Shown piece after piece: positions 1 through 5,889 of a stretch of DNA of 6,017 nt; the first letter of the stretch is position 1; every line of letters begins with the position of its first letter. The DNA comes from WS-11 sp964405235 (lineage in GTDB: Bacteria; Eisenbacteria; RBG-16-71-46). The stretch is taken from NCBI GenBank assembly GCA_964405235.1, contig CAYONG010000304.1:1-6017 (forward strand). Direction: 5' to 3'. Under the pieces are notes generated by a model. It saw only the letters and a program-made list of their open reading frames with translations, did no database searches and was not told the origin of the DNA. Both the position numbers and the translations under genes were made by a program.

Positions 1-146
1 GGCTGGCATCGGCGGGCATCGTCGCGCTCGCCGGCGAAGCGAAGCGCAACCGCGTCTACTGCGCGAGCGCACTCCTGGCCATTCTCGAAGAGCCGCCGAA
101 GCTCGGGAATGAGCAGGCGGCTCGCCGGCGGGGAAGGCGGACGTGA
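1..146 (+). CDS. C-terminal fragment of an unrecognised protein (runs off left edge)
   Basis: In the frame whose codons begin at position 3, the sequence is open from the window edge to a TGA at 144-146, giving about 47 residues. They include the stretch AGEAKRNRVYCASALLAILE, an amphipathic-looking helical segment, and an Arg-rich tail (AARRRGRRT). Third codon positions are almost all G or C, as expected for genuine coding DNA here, while the other two forward frames read as Arg/Ser-rich noise or stop early. I do not recognise the family and assign no function. The start lies outside the window. The real gene may end here, or an older rearrangement may have given it this basic tail. Confidence 0.45.
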   Translation, partial: LASAGIVALAGEAKRNRVYCASALLAILEEPPKLGNEQAARRRGRRT

Positions 147-252
147 GCCCCGAGCCCGGGAACCGACGGAAGTGACCCATGGCAGGGCGCAAAGTTGTGC
201 GAACGAAACCCCGGCAGACGCCCGGTCGCGCCGTGCGGAAGTTGCCCTCTCG
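147..252. other. Spacer between the left partial gene and the IS
   Basis: About 100 bases lie between the TGA at 144-146 and the left end of the insertion sequence. An ATG at 179 is preceded by GGAAG at a plausible ribosome-binding distance, and it opens a basic reading frame (MAGRKVVRTKPRQTPGRAVR) that runs into the insertion sequence. This could be the beginning of a gene cut by the insertion, but I could not find a convincing continuation beyond the right IS end, so I do not call it a gene. Confidence 0.25.
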
Positions 253-279
253 AACACTCGCGGCCGTCGTATGGTGCCA
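253..279 (+). repeat. Left terminal inverted repeat of the IS
   Basis: Read inward, this is AACAC, a variable middle, then CGTATGGTGCCA at 268-279. The inner 12 bases are a perfect reverse complement of 1464-1475. The AACAC at 253-257 mirrors GTGTT at 1483-1487 if a 3-base gap is allowed. Confidence 0.65.
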
Positions 280-293
280 AATCAGAGACGACA

Positions 294-1361
294 TCAGGCC
301 GCCTTCCGATAGTAATACCGGAGCAGTCCACCGAGCCGCTGCCGGCAGGCGACTCGTCCAATGCCGGGCTCGCCGCTCAGCTCGATCAGCTCGTTCCCCA
401 GTCCCTGGTGGTTCCGCTCCAGATGGTAGTGCTTCACGTACTCGGCGACCACCCACCGAAGATGGCGCTCACCGAGCGGGATCACCCGCGACAGGCACTC
501 CTCCCGGATCGAGCGCACGAATCGCTCGGCGTACGCATTGAGGTCCGGGCTCCGCGCCGGCAGCTGGACCGTCTTCACGCCGCCAGAGCGCAGGACCTGC
601 CGGAACTCATCGGTGAACAACGGGTCCCGATCGTGGATCAGGTAGCGGGTTCTGCCCAGGAATCCGTCGTCCACATCGGTCAGGTTGCGCGCCACCTGCT
701 TCATCCATCGCCCGTCCGGATCAGGTGCGATGCCCGCGATCCTGACTCGCCGGCTCTTCAGGTCAATGACGAAGAACACCAGGAAGCGGATCAGGCCCGC
801 GTGAGTGAGCACCTCGACCGCAAAGAAGTCGGCGGCTGCAATCGCGCCCCAGTGCAGCTTCAGGAACGTCTCCCAGGACATACCTTTGCGGCGAGTCGAG
901 GCGGGCTCGATACCGTGGGTCGCCAGCATCCGCCTGATGGTGTTCCGGCCGACCTCGTGGCCAAGGTTGCGCATGGCGCCGCGGATCCGGGTGTAGCCCC
1001 AGCTGGGATTCTCGCGGGCCATCCGGACGACGAGCTGCTCGATGCTCCTCGCGGTCCTCGGGCGGCCTGCGTTCCGAGCCCCGCTGCCGTCGTACTTGCG
1101 GGCGACCAGGTTCCGATACCAGCGCAGCAAGGTATCCGGGGTGACGATGGGGTCGATTCCGGCCAAGACCTTGCGACCCAGCTTCCTGGCCTTCGTCGCC
1201 AGACGCCGCCGCTGGGAATCCGTGAACTGGAGACGCCCGTCGCCGACGTGCTCGCGGAGGATCCGGTTCTCTTCCCGCAAGTACTCGATGGCGTCCTGCT
1301 GCTGCCGGTTCGCCCAGCCGGCCACGGTAAGGACCAGGAACTGCAGAGGAAGTATGTTCAT
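294..1361 (-). CDS. DDE integrase-core transposase, IS481-like
   Basis: This 355-residue protein should catalyse cut-and-join transposition of the surrounding element. After an N-terminal segment that reads ENRILREH come helix-turn-helix regions at about residues 48-90 and 120-152 (GYTRIRGAMRNLGHEVGRNT), then an rve/RNase H-like catalytic core. The catalytic triad is visible: D178 in AADFF, D244 in LIHDRDPLF and E279 in LNAYAERFVRS, with 34 residues between the last two, as expected for DDE enzymes of the IS3/IS481 group. The tail (HYHLERNHQGLGN, then GGLLRYYYRKAA) matches how I remember complete members of this widespread integrase-core family ending. ATG at 1361 is used; no strong Shine-Dalgarno precedes it. 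The frame is intact, so the element may still be active. The long open frame on the opposite strand is a high-GC shadow. Confidence 0.93.
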   Translation of the reverse strand: MNILPLQFLVLTVAGWANRQQQDAIEYLREENRILREHVGDGRLQFTDSQRRRLATKARKLGRKVLAGIDPIVTPDTLLRWYRNLVARKYDGSGARNAGRPRTARSIEQLVVRMARENPSWGYTRIRGAMRNLGHEVGRNTIRRMLATHGIEPASTRRKGMSWETFLKLHWGAIAAADFFAVEVLTHAGLIRFLVFFVIDLKSRRVRIAGIAPDPDGRWMKQVARNLTDVDDGFLGRTRYLIHDRDPLFTDEFRQVLRSGGVKTVQLPARSPDLNAYAERFVRSIREECLSRVIPLGERHLRWVVAEYVKHYHLERNHQGLGNELIELSGEPGIGRVACRQRLGGLLRYYYRKAA

Positions 1362-1463
1362 ACGCCGGAATCTACATCATCTGCGTTCCGCGGTGGGACG
1401 TTCTGACTGCCAGCCCGGTCCTGGATTCCGTTGTGCTCGTTCATGTTAGGGGCGGCGGACTTA

Positions 1464-1487
1464 TGGCACCATACGGCGTCGGGTGTT
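1464..1487 (-). repeat. Right terminal inverted repeat of the IS
   Basis: Read inward on the minus strand, this gives AACAC at 1487-1483, then CGTATGGTGCCA at 1475-1464, matching the left repeat in 21 of 24 positions with one 3-base gap. The inner part is also locally palindromic (TATGG-CA-CCATA at 1463-1473), which may help as a transposase-binding site. Confidence 0.65.
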
Positions 1488-1717
1488 GGGATTCGCCGTG
1501 CGCTGCTCTTGAGCGCGGGCTTGTTCCATCCTCGGGAGAGGACCCTTCGGCAACGGGTTGACGTTTGGGGCCGCGGCCGGTCTCATGCGACCAGTCTACA
1601 CGGCGCATCTTCATTGATGGAAGGGCCATCCATCGAGGATACGCACGCTGCGAGTGGACGCACGGCGAGGCCGACGACCGGCGGTCGTCGCTCCGAGGTC
1701 TCCCGGGGGGCATGGCA
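1488..1717. other. Gene-free region right of the IS with small palindromes
   Basis: Neither strand carries a reading frame I recognise or one that looks coding by third-position composition. The visible structure consists of inverted repeats. GATGGA at 1616-1621 pairs with TCCATC at 1629-1634 across a 7-base loop. A perfect 9-base inverted repeat, CGACGACCG at 1672-1680 and CGGTCGTCG at 1682-1690, has a single central base. Neither is followed by a T-run, so neither looks like an intrinsic terminator. Confidence 0.4.
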
Positions 1718-1749
1718 CCTCCACTGGATTTCATGAAATCTGGTGGAGG
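1718..1749. promoter_or_regulatory. 32-bp near-palindrome, candidate operator upstream of the ATPase
   Basis: The centre, GATTTCATGAAATC (1727-1740), is a perfect 14-base palindrome. It is flanked by TG on each side (the only mismatched positions) and then by perfectly complementary arms CCTCCAC (1718-1724) and GTGGAGG (1743-1749). Thus 28 of 32 positions are symmetric. It lies 42 bases before the ATPase start codon, and no T-run follows it. Its size and symmetry suit a site for a dimeric DNA-binding protein. The double-HTH protein at 2984-3418 or the ATPase itself are possible binders, but this is inference. Confidence 0.5.
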
Positions 1750-1752
1750 CAG

Positions 1753-1784
1753 CACTGGATTTCACCACCTCATTGCGCTAGCCT
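1753..1784 (+). promoter_or_regulatory. Repeated half site and possible leaderless promoter of the ATPase
   Basis: CACTGGATTTCA at 1753-1764 is an exact copy of 1722-1733 in the palindrome, offset by 31 bases (about three helical turns). It is followed by a further CCACCTC arm. Downstream, TAGCCT at 1779-1784 fits a TANNNT -10 box ending six bases before the ATG at 1791. No Shine-Dalgarno is visible before that ATG, so leaderless transcription is possible. The -35 region would overlap the repeated half site but matches the consensus poorly. Confidence 0.3.
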
Positions 1785-1790
1785 CGGGCC

Positions 1791-2960
1791 ATGTACCGGC
1801 GCTTCCTCGACCTCCCGGCGTTGGCGGCGGCCCGCAGTTTCTTCCTGCTGGGCCCCCGTCAAACCGGCAAGTCCACGCTGCTGAGGGCTTCGTTTCCCGA
1901 TGCCCTGTTCCTCGACCTGCTCGACGCCCAGACGTTTCGGTCGCTCGCGGCGTCTCCCGTGCTCATCGGGGATCGCGCACGCGCATTGAAGGGGCGCCGG
2001 CGGGTGGTGATCGTGGACGAGATCCAGAAGATGCCCGAGCTGCTCGACGAGATTCACCGCCTCATGGAACTCGACAAAACCCTTCGCTTCATCCTGACCG
2101 GCAGCAGCGCGCGAAAGCTTCGCACGCGAGGGCGCAATCTGCTCGGGGGAAGAGCCGGCGTGCTGCGCATGCACCCGATCGTGTATCCCGAGCTGGGGAC
2201 CGTCTCGCCGCGCCGGCCCTGGACCGACCTGCTCCGATGGGGCGGGCTCCCTTCCGTGCTCGATTCTGAGACCCCCAAGGAGGACCTCCAGGCCTACGTC
2301 GGCCTCTACCTCCAGGAGGAGATCCGCGCGGAGGGACTCGCGCGCTCGGTCCCGAACTTCAGTCGCTTCCTCGAGACCGCGGCCACCATGAACGGCGAGA
2401 TCCTGAACTATACCAAGATCGGCAACGACGCCCAGCTCTCCCCACGGACCGTGCGCGACTACTTTCAGATCCTTCAAGACACGCTGATCGGCGACCTGCT
2501 TCCGCCGTTCCAGCGAACCCGGTCGCGCAAGGCGGTCACCACCGAGAAGTTCTACTTCTTCGACGTCGGGGTCACGAATGCCCTGGTGGAGCGCTGGGCC
2601 GTGTCGCCCCGCACGTCCGAATACGGACGCGTGCTCGAGCATCTGGTGGAGCGCGAACTGAGAGCCTCGATCGACTATCTTGGGAGCGACCGGCATCTCT
2701 TCTTCTGGAGGTCGCTCTCGCGAATGGAAGTCGACTTCGTCCTCGCCCAGGGGCAGAAGCCCGTGGTCGCGATCGAGGTCAAGGCTTCACGGTCCGTCTC
2801 TCCCCAGGATCTGAAGGGCCTGCGCGCCTTCGGCGAGGATTGGCCCCGAGTCCGCAAGATCGTGGTATCTCTGGAATCGCATCCGCGCACGACGGAGGAT
2901 CGGATCGAGATTCTGCCGGTGGAGCGGTTTCTCTCTCAACTCTGGGCTCAGACCATTTGA
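1791..2960 (+). CDS. AAA-type ATPase with DUF4143 C-terminal domain
   Basis: This 389-residue protein belongs to a common orphan family whose members pair an AAA ATPase with a DUF4143 domain; the cellular role is not established. Walker A is GPRQTGKST (residues 21-29), Walker B is VVIVDEIQK (72-80), and ILTGSSARKL (101-110) is the usual sensor-1 segment. DUF4143 occupies roughly 175-335 and includes LETAATMNGEILNYTKIG followed by a winged-helix-like stretch. Near the C-terminus, E284 (VLEHLVEREL), D315 (EVDFVLA) and E329-x-K331 (AIEVKAS) form a PD-(D/E)XK-type constellation. This resembles nuclease or DNA-binding relatives, though activity is unproven. Start ATG 1791 gives the usual N-terminus (MYRRFLDLP before the P-loop). 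Length and domains are complete. The stop lies 23 bases from the end of the convergent HTH gene. Confidence 0.92.
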   Translation: MYRRFLDLPALAAARSFFLLGPRQTGKSTLLRASFPDALFLDLLDAQTFRSLAASPVLIGDRARALKGRRRVVIVDEIQKMPELLDEIHRLMELDKTLRFILTGSSARKLRTRGRNLLGGRAGVLRMHPIVYPELGTVSPRRPWTDLLRWGGLPSVLDSETPKEDLQAYVGLYLQEEIRAEGLARSVPNFSRFLETAATMNGEILNYTKIGNDAQLSPRTVRDYFQILQDTLIGDLLPPFQRTRSRKAVTTEKFYFFDVGVTNALVERWAVSPRTSEYGRVLEHLVERELRASIDYLGSDRHLFFWRSLSRMEVDFVLAQGQKPVVAIEVKASRSVSPQDLKGLRAFGEDWPRVRKIVVSLESHPRTTEDRIEILPVERFLSQLWAQTI

Positions 2961-2964
2961 TGGG

Positions 2965-2982
2965 GCGGACGCCGGCCTCCGC
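2965..2982. terminator. Weak hairpin between the convergent ATPase and HTH genes
   Basis: GCGGA (2965-2969) and TCCGC (2978-2982) form a 5-bp GC-rich stem with an 8-base loop in the 23-base gap between the two convergent stop codons. There is no T-run on either strand, so intrinsic termination is doubtful. The location is the main argument. Confidence 0.2.
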
Positions 2983-2983
2983 A

Positions 2984-3418
2984 TCAGGCGAGATCACCGA
3001 TCGCGGCGCTCAGCTTCCGAAGGGTCGAACGGCTCGGTGCGTGGCTTCCTCTCTCCGTGTTCCGGATTGTCCGTACGTCGACTCCCACCGCTTTCGCCAG
3101 CCGCTCCTGGGTGAGCCCGAGCCGCAACCTGGCCGTCCGGGCTCGTCCGGGAAGTCCGTCCTGCTCGGGGACCAGGCCCGTGCCGAGCACCGCCTCGATC
3201 GCCGGCCAGCGGGCAGCCAGCGGCACGGATTCGTCCCTCTCCCACGAGGCGACGCTCTGGTACCAGCACCTCAGCCGTAGGGCGAGGATTTGTTGCGTCA
3301 GGCCGAGATCCATCCTGCGCCGCCGGATTCGCTGTCCCAACGTGCTGGGGGTAAACGGGTAACCCCTTGGGAACTCACGAGGCCGGCGGCCAACCAGGCG
3401 CAGATTGCAGAAAGGCAA
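2984..3418 (-). CDS. Tandem helix-turn-helix (XRE-type) protein, start uncertain
   Basis: From a TTG at 3418 the protein has 144 residues and contains two successive XRE-like DNA-binding domains. The first is at about 27-78 (TLGQRIRRRRMDLGLTQQ, then QSVASWERDESVP); the second is at about 92-142 (LRLGLTQERLAKAVGVDVRT, then IRNTERGSHAP). The signature PREFPRGYPFTPSTLG before the first domain is typical of small double-HTH proteins found as accessory cargo. It probably binds DNA as a regulator; its target is unknown. The frame stays open upstream to a GTG at 3556, but those residues are antisense to comM and unlike the family, so the native start was probably lost at the junction near 3410. No Shine-Dalgarno precedes the TTG. 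Expression is therefore doubtful unless it is driven from within comM antisense. Confidence 0.75.
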   Translation of the reverse strand: MPFCNLRLVGRRPREFPRGYPFTPSTLGQRIRRRRMDLGLTQQILALRLRCWYQSVASWERDESVPLAARWPAIEAVLGTGLVPEQDGLPGRARTARLRLGLTQERLAKAVGVDVRTIRNTERGSHAPSRSTLRKLSAAIGDLA

Positions 3419-3897
3419 CGCAACGGTGCCGCTGCGGCTGGCTCGGCCATCCGCGCAAGAGTTGCAAGTGCACGCCCACCGACCTCGCCCAACACGCTGC
3501 CAAGGTGAGCGGACCCATGCTGGACCGGCTGGATCTTCAGATCGAGGTGCCCGCACTCACCTCGGGCGAGCTGCTCGAGGCGCGGAGCGGCGAGTCGAGC
3601 GCCACCGTCCGCGAGCGCGTCCTCGCGGCGCGTGAGGGACAGCGCGCGCGCGGCGGGCTCAATGCCCTGCTCCCCACCGTGGCATTGCGCGACGTGTGCG
3701 CGCTGGACGTGGCCGCGGGCCGGCTGGTGGCGGACGCCGTGGATCGCGGCGGCATGAGCGCGCGCGGCGTCCACCGGGCGCTGCGGGTGGCGCGCACGAT
3801 CGCGGACCTCGCGGGCGAGGAGCGCGTCAGCGCGATCCGACTGGCCGAGGCGTTGCAATACCGGGCATACGAGGCCCGGTGGTTCGCGGTGCGCTAA
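3415..3897 (+). pseudogene. comM: comM 3' remnant (Mg-chelatase-like AAA protein), N-terminal two-thirds missing
   Basis: About 160 residues match the C-terminal third of ComM, the helicase-like AAA+ protein known for promoting branch migration in natural transformation. Visible signatures are CRCGWLGHPRKSCKCTP (a cysteine-rich zinc-binding-like segment), VSGPMLDRLDLQIEVPAL, the Arg-containing GGMSARGVHRALRVARTIADLAG and RLAEALQYR. Full-length ComM is about 500 residues; the lon-like N-terminal domain and both Walker motifs are absent. Homology begins at ATQRCRCGW (3415). The family usually reads NPCPCG there, so two prolines have become Arg, a hint of decay or a damaged junction. The frame is open from 3367, but the upstream residues belong to the antisense HTH gene. 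The TAA overlaps the kinase stop by four bases. It cannot work as an ATPase. Confidence 0.85.
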
Positions 3898-4538
3898 ACC
3901 GGCAGGGCTCCACCCGTCGCTCCGGCGAACGGCGGCTCGCACGACCGGATCGCCGGGATCAGGGCGGCCCGCAGCTCGGCCACGGTGGGGTAACGATCCG
4001 CCGGGTTCTGGGCCAGGGCTCGCGTCATCACGGTGGCCAGCGCGTGCTGCGACTCGGTCACGGCCCGGCGCACCACGCGCTCCTCGACGGCCAAATCGAC
4101 CGCATAGTGGAAGTACTCGCCGCGGACCGGGACACGGCCGGTCAGCGATTCGAGGGCGATGACGCCGACCGAGTAGACGTCCGCGCGCTCGTCCACCTCC
4201 CGCCCCAGGAGCTGCTCGGGTGACATGTAGCCGAACGTCCCCAACGCGACGCCGGTGCTCGTCCTGCTCTTGGGATCGGTATTCTCGCGATCACGGAACT
4301 TCGCGAGGCCGAAGTCGAGGATCTTGACGCACGGCGGTCCTTCCCCGTCCGCCACAAGGATGTGCAGGTTCTCGGGCTTGAGATCCCGATGCAACACGCC
4401 GGCGGCGTGTGCCGCTTCGAGGCCGGCCAGGACCTGATCGAGCAGTGCCGCCGCCGTCTCTTGAGCGAACACGCCGTGCCGATCGAGCCGCATCCCCCAG
4501 GTCTCTCCGGGCAGGTACTCATCTATAAGAACACGCAT
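3894..4538 (-). pseudogene. Serine/threonine protein kinase C-lobe remnant, ATP-binding N-lobe missing
   Basis: From ATG 4538 there are 214 residues that align from the hinge of a Hanks-type kinase onward: IDEYLPGETW, catalytic loop HRDLKPEN (50-57, D52), metal-binding DFGLAKF (76 onward), activation segment ending GTFGYMSPEQ (100-109), ADVYSVGVIALESLTGRVPV, and the late-lobe Arg in NPADRYPT. Missing are the Gly-rich loop, the VAxK lysine and the helix-C Glu, so ATP binding and phosphotransfer should be lost. The ATG is simply an internal codon close to the breakpoint, with no convincing Shine-Dalgarno. The frame remains open far upstream, but that part is a wrong-frame reading of the IS91 transposase. 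No C-terminal membrane segment follows the kinase domain. It converges on comM with overlapping stop codons. Confidence 0.85.
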
Positions 4539-4546
4539 GCGCGCGA

Positions 4547-4562
4547 CGGCGAGCCTACGCCG
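4547..4562. repeat. Small hairpin near the putative oriIS end
   Basis: CGGCG (4547-4551) pairs with CGCCG (4558-4562) around a 6-base loop, about 15 bases inside the presumed element end at GTTC/GAAC (4529-4532). Hairpins close to oriIS are known for IS91-like elements, but in DNA this GC-rich such a short stem can arise by chance. Confidence 0.25.
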
Positions 4563-4749
4563 GGAGACCACCGCGCTCCAGCCTGATTTCCCGTGCGTGC
4601 GCCCGACCCGGACCCGGCCGCGCCGCCCAGCCTGCGCGAGGGGCGGCCTGTAACCCCGCTCGGCCCCCCGTCGGCGGTGTCTTGGGCGCCCCCTCGAGCC
4701 GCCGGCGCGCACTCGCCCCGCCACCCACGCGGAGTCCCGCAGGCGCGAT

Positions 4750-4784
4750 GCCCCTGCCGGGGGCCTGACCGGAGCGTTCTCCGG
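4750..4784 (-). repeat. Two consecutive hairpins just downstream of the IS91 transposase stop
   Basis: GCCCC (4750-4754) pairs with GGGGC (4760-4764). Immediately after, CCGGAG (4769-4774) pairs perfectly with CTCCGG (4779-4784) around a 4-base loop; on the minus strand this loop region contains GAAC. They begin about 20 bases past the transposase stop. They could attenuate or terminate its transcription or belong to the element's terminal region. There is no T-run. Confidence 0.35.
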
Positions 4785-4804
4785 CCGCTGCCGTGGCGCG
4801 GGCG

Positions 4805-5866
4805 TCACCCGGGCGCCGCCCCCACTCCCGCCCACGGTCCGGCGCGCGCCTCGATCCCCCGCTGCGCGAGATGCGCAAGGATGCGCCGCACGACCGCGGG
4901 CTCGGTCACGAACGCGACGATCCGCATCGCGCCGCCACAGCGGGGGCAGGTCTCGACCTCGACCTGGAACACGCGCCGCAGCAGCTCGGCCCAACGACGC
5001 CTGCGGGCGCGCAGCGCCGGCCAGTCCGCCGCAGGCTCGGGCACCGCGGGCTCCCGCTCGGGTGCCGGCACCAGCACCACACCGCGCCGCCGCCACCACA
5101 CCCGCCGCCTCGTAGCGTAGGCGCCGTAGTAGCGCACCCGGGTCTCGTAGCGCTCCGGCACGTGATCCGCCCAGCGGGCCAGGAACTCGAGCGCGCTCAT
5201 CCGATGCACGCCGACGTAGGGGCCGGCGCGCTCGGCGTGGTAGCGCAGGCGCGACTCGGCCACGGGAGCACGAGCCCCATAGCGCGCCACCCGCAGCAAT
5301 CCCTCGCGATCCTCCCCGGCGATGGCGGGGCCGACGTGCGCCCCGAACCCGGAGTGCGGCCAGCCCAGCATGGCGGTGGCGGCCTCCTCCTCCAGCCAGC
5401 CCGCGCGCACGAATGCCGCCAGCACCGCGCGCCGCCAGGCCTCTTCCAGCACTGCCGGGTCGTGGGCGGGCGCGGGCAGGAACGTACCGTCGCGGCGGAA
5501 CGCCCCGTCGGTCACGAGCACGTGCAGGTGCGGATGCCAGTGGACCAGCGCACCGAAGCTCTGGATGCACACGATCGCCCCGGGGGCGGCCTCGCGCTCG
5601 CCGAGGGCGGCGTGCAGATAGTCCCGCAACGTCCGGTAGGCCACCCGGCTCAGGAGCGAGAGCCGGCGACGGTCATATAAGAAGTAGGCCCGCAGGCGCT
5701 TGGGCACGGTCAGCACCACCTGGCGGTGCGCGACCGGCGCGAGCAGGCGCTCCTCCAGCCACAGGCTCCACTCGGCGAGCCGCCGGGCGTGGCAGGAGGG
5801 GCAGAACTGTCGTCCGTGGCAACGGAACGCCACCAGGAACTCGCCCCGGCACTCCGGGCAGCGCAC
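4805..5866 (-). CDS. IS91-family transposase, N-terminally truncated
   Basis: From GTG 5866 there are 353 residues. An N-terminal zinc-binding part has CPEC (C3, C6) and FCPSCHARR (C22, C25, H26). The HUH metal-binding motif sits in ALVHWHPHLHVLV (H113 and H115). Further on come ARYGARAPVAESRL, ALEFLARWADHVPERYETRV and RYYGAY, where Y246 and Y250 are four residues apart like the paired catalytic tyrosines described for IS91. A C-terminal CPRCGGAMRIVAF follows. Relatives carry about 60 more residues before the GFARVRCPEC segment. Here the frame extends only to 5893, where a TAG (5896-5894) closes it, adding just YGRTNGFARV. No Shine-Dalgarno serves this frame. The protein is probably non-functional, or expressed only after a frameshift from the ATG at 5892. 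The core frame is otherwise undamaged. Confidence 0.87.
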   Translation of the reverse strand: MRCPECRGEFLVAFRCHGRQFCPSCHARRLAEWSLWLEERLLAPVAHRQVVLTVPKRLRAYFLYDRRRLSLLSRVAYRTLRDYLHAALGEREAAPGAIVCIQSFGALVHWHPHLHVLVTDGAFRRDGTFLPAPAHDPAVLEEAWRRAVLAAFVRAGWLEEEAATAMLGWPHSGFGAHVGPAIAGEDREGLLRVARYGARAPVAESRLRYHAERAGPYVGVHRMSALEFLARWADHVPERYETRVRYYGAYATRRRVWWRRRGVVLVPAPEREPAVPEPAADWPALRARRRRWAELLRRVFQVEVETCPRCGGAMRIVAFVTEPAVVRRILAHLAQRGIEARAGPWAGVGAAPG

Positions 5867-5889
5867 CCGGGCGAAGCCGTTCGTTCGTC

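Larger units (their letters stand above)
253..1487 (-). mobile_element. IS481-like insertion sequence with imperfect terminal inverted repeats
   Basis: The element is about 1.24 kb. It holds a single minus-strand DDE transposase gene and is bounded by imperfect inverted repeats at 253-279 and 1464-1487. The inner 12 bases (CGTATGGTGCCA) are identical. The outer part matches with a 3-base gap and three mismatches, down to AACAC at the extreme ends. The left repeat lies 14 bases past the transposase stop codon; the right repeat lies about 100 bases upstream of its start. That is the compact layout typical of an IS. I see no target-site duplication flanking 253 and 1487, so either the exact tips are slightly different or one flank has been rearranged since insertion. 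Confidence 0.7.

Noticed and set aside
195..1406. 403-codon open frame on the plus strand
   Set aside because: It lies entirely antisense to the well-supported DDE transposase, has no recognisable motif and is the usual high-GC shadow.
1770..2696. Long minus-strand frame opposite the ATPase gene
   Set aside because: No domain is visible and it is antisense to an intact ATPase with all motifs in place.
1791..2960. ATPase considered as part of an antiphage or toxin-antitoxin system
   Set aside because: The AAA+DUF4143 family is widespread as a singleton, and no defence, toxin or nuclease partner gene is present nearby; the PD-(D/E)XK-like residues alone do not justify the claim.
3348..3366. 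GGGGT...ACCCC inverted arms with repeated GGGTAA-like units
   Set aside because: They lie inside the coding sequence of the HTH protein (the GYPFTP segment), and the arms are only five bases long.
3298..3942. Minus-strand frame of 214 codons across the comM tail
   Set aside because: It is antisense to clear ComM sequence and crosses the breakpoint, with no recognisable features.
4539..5570. Upstream extension of the kinase frame, which would make a 558-residue protein
   Set aside because: The extra residues are Arg/Ala/Gly-rich and are the IS91 transposase DNA read in another frame; kinase homology starts only at about 4538.
4793..5680. Plus-strand frame of 295 codons opposite the IS91 transposase
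   Set aside because: His/Arg/Pro-rich composition typical of a reverse-complement shadow; the HUH transposase on the other strand explains the region.
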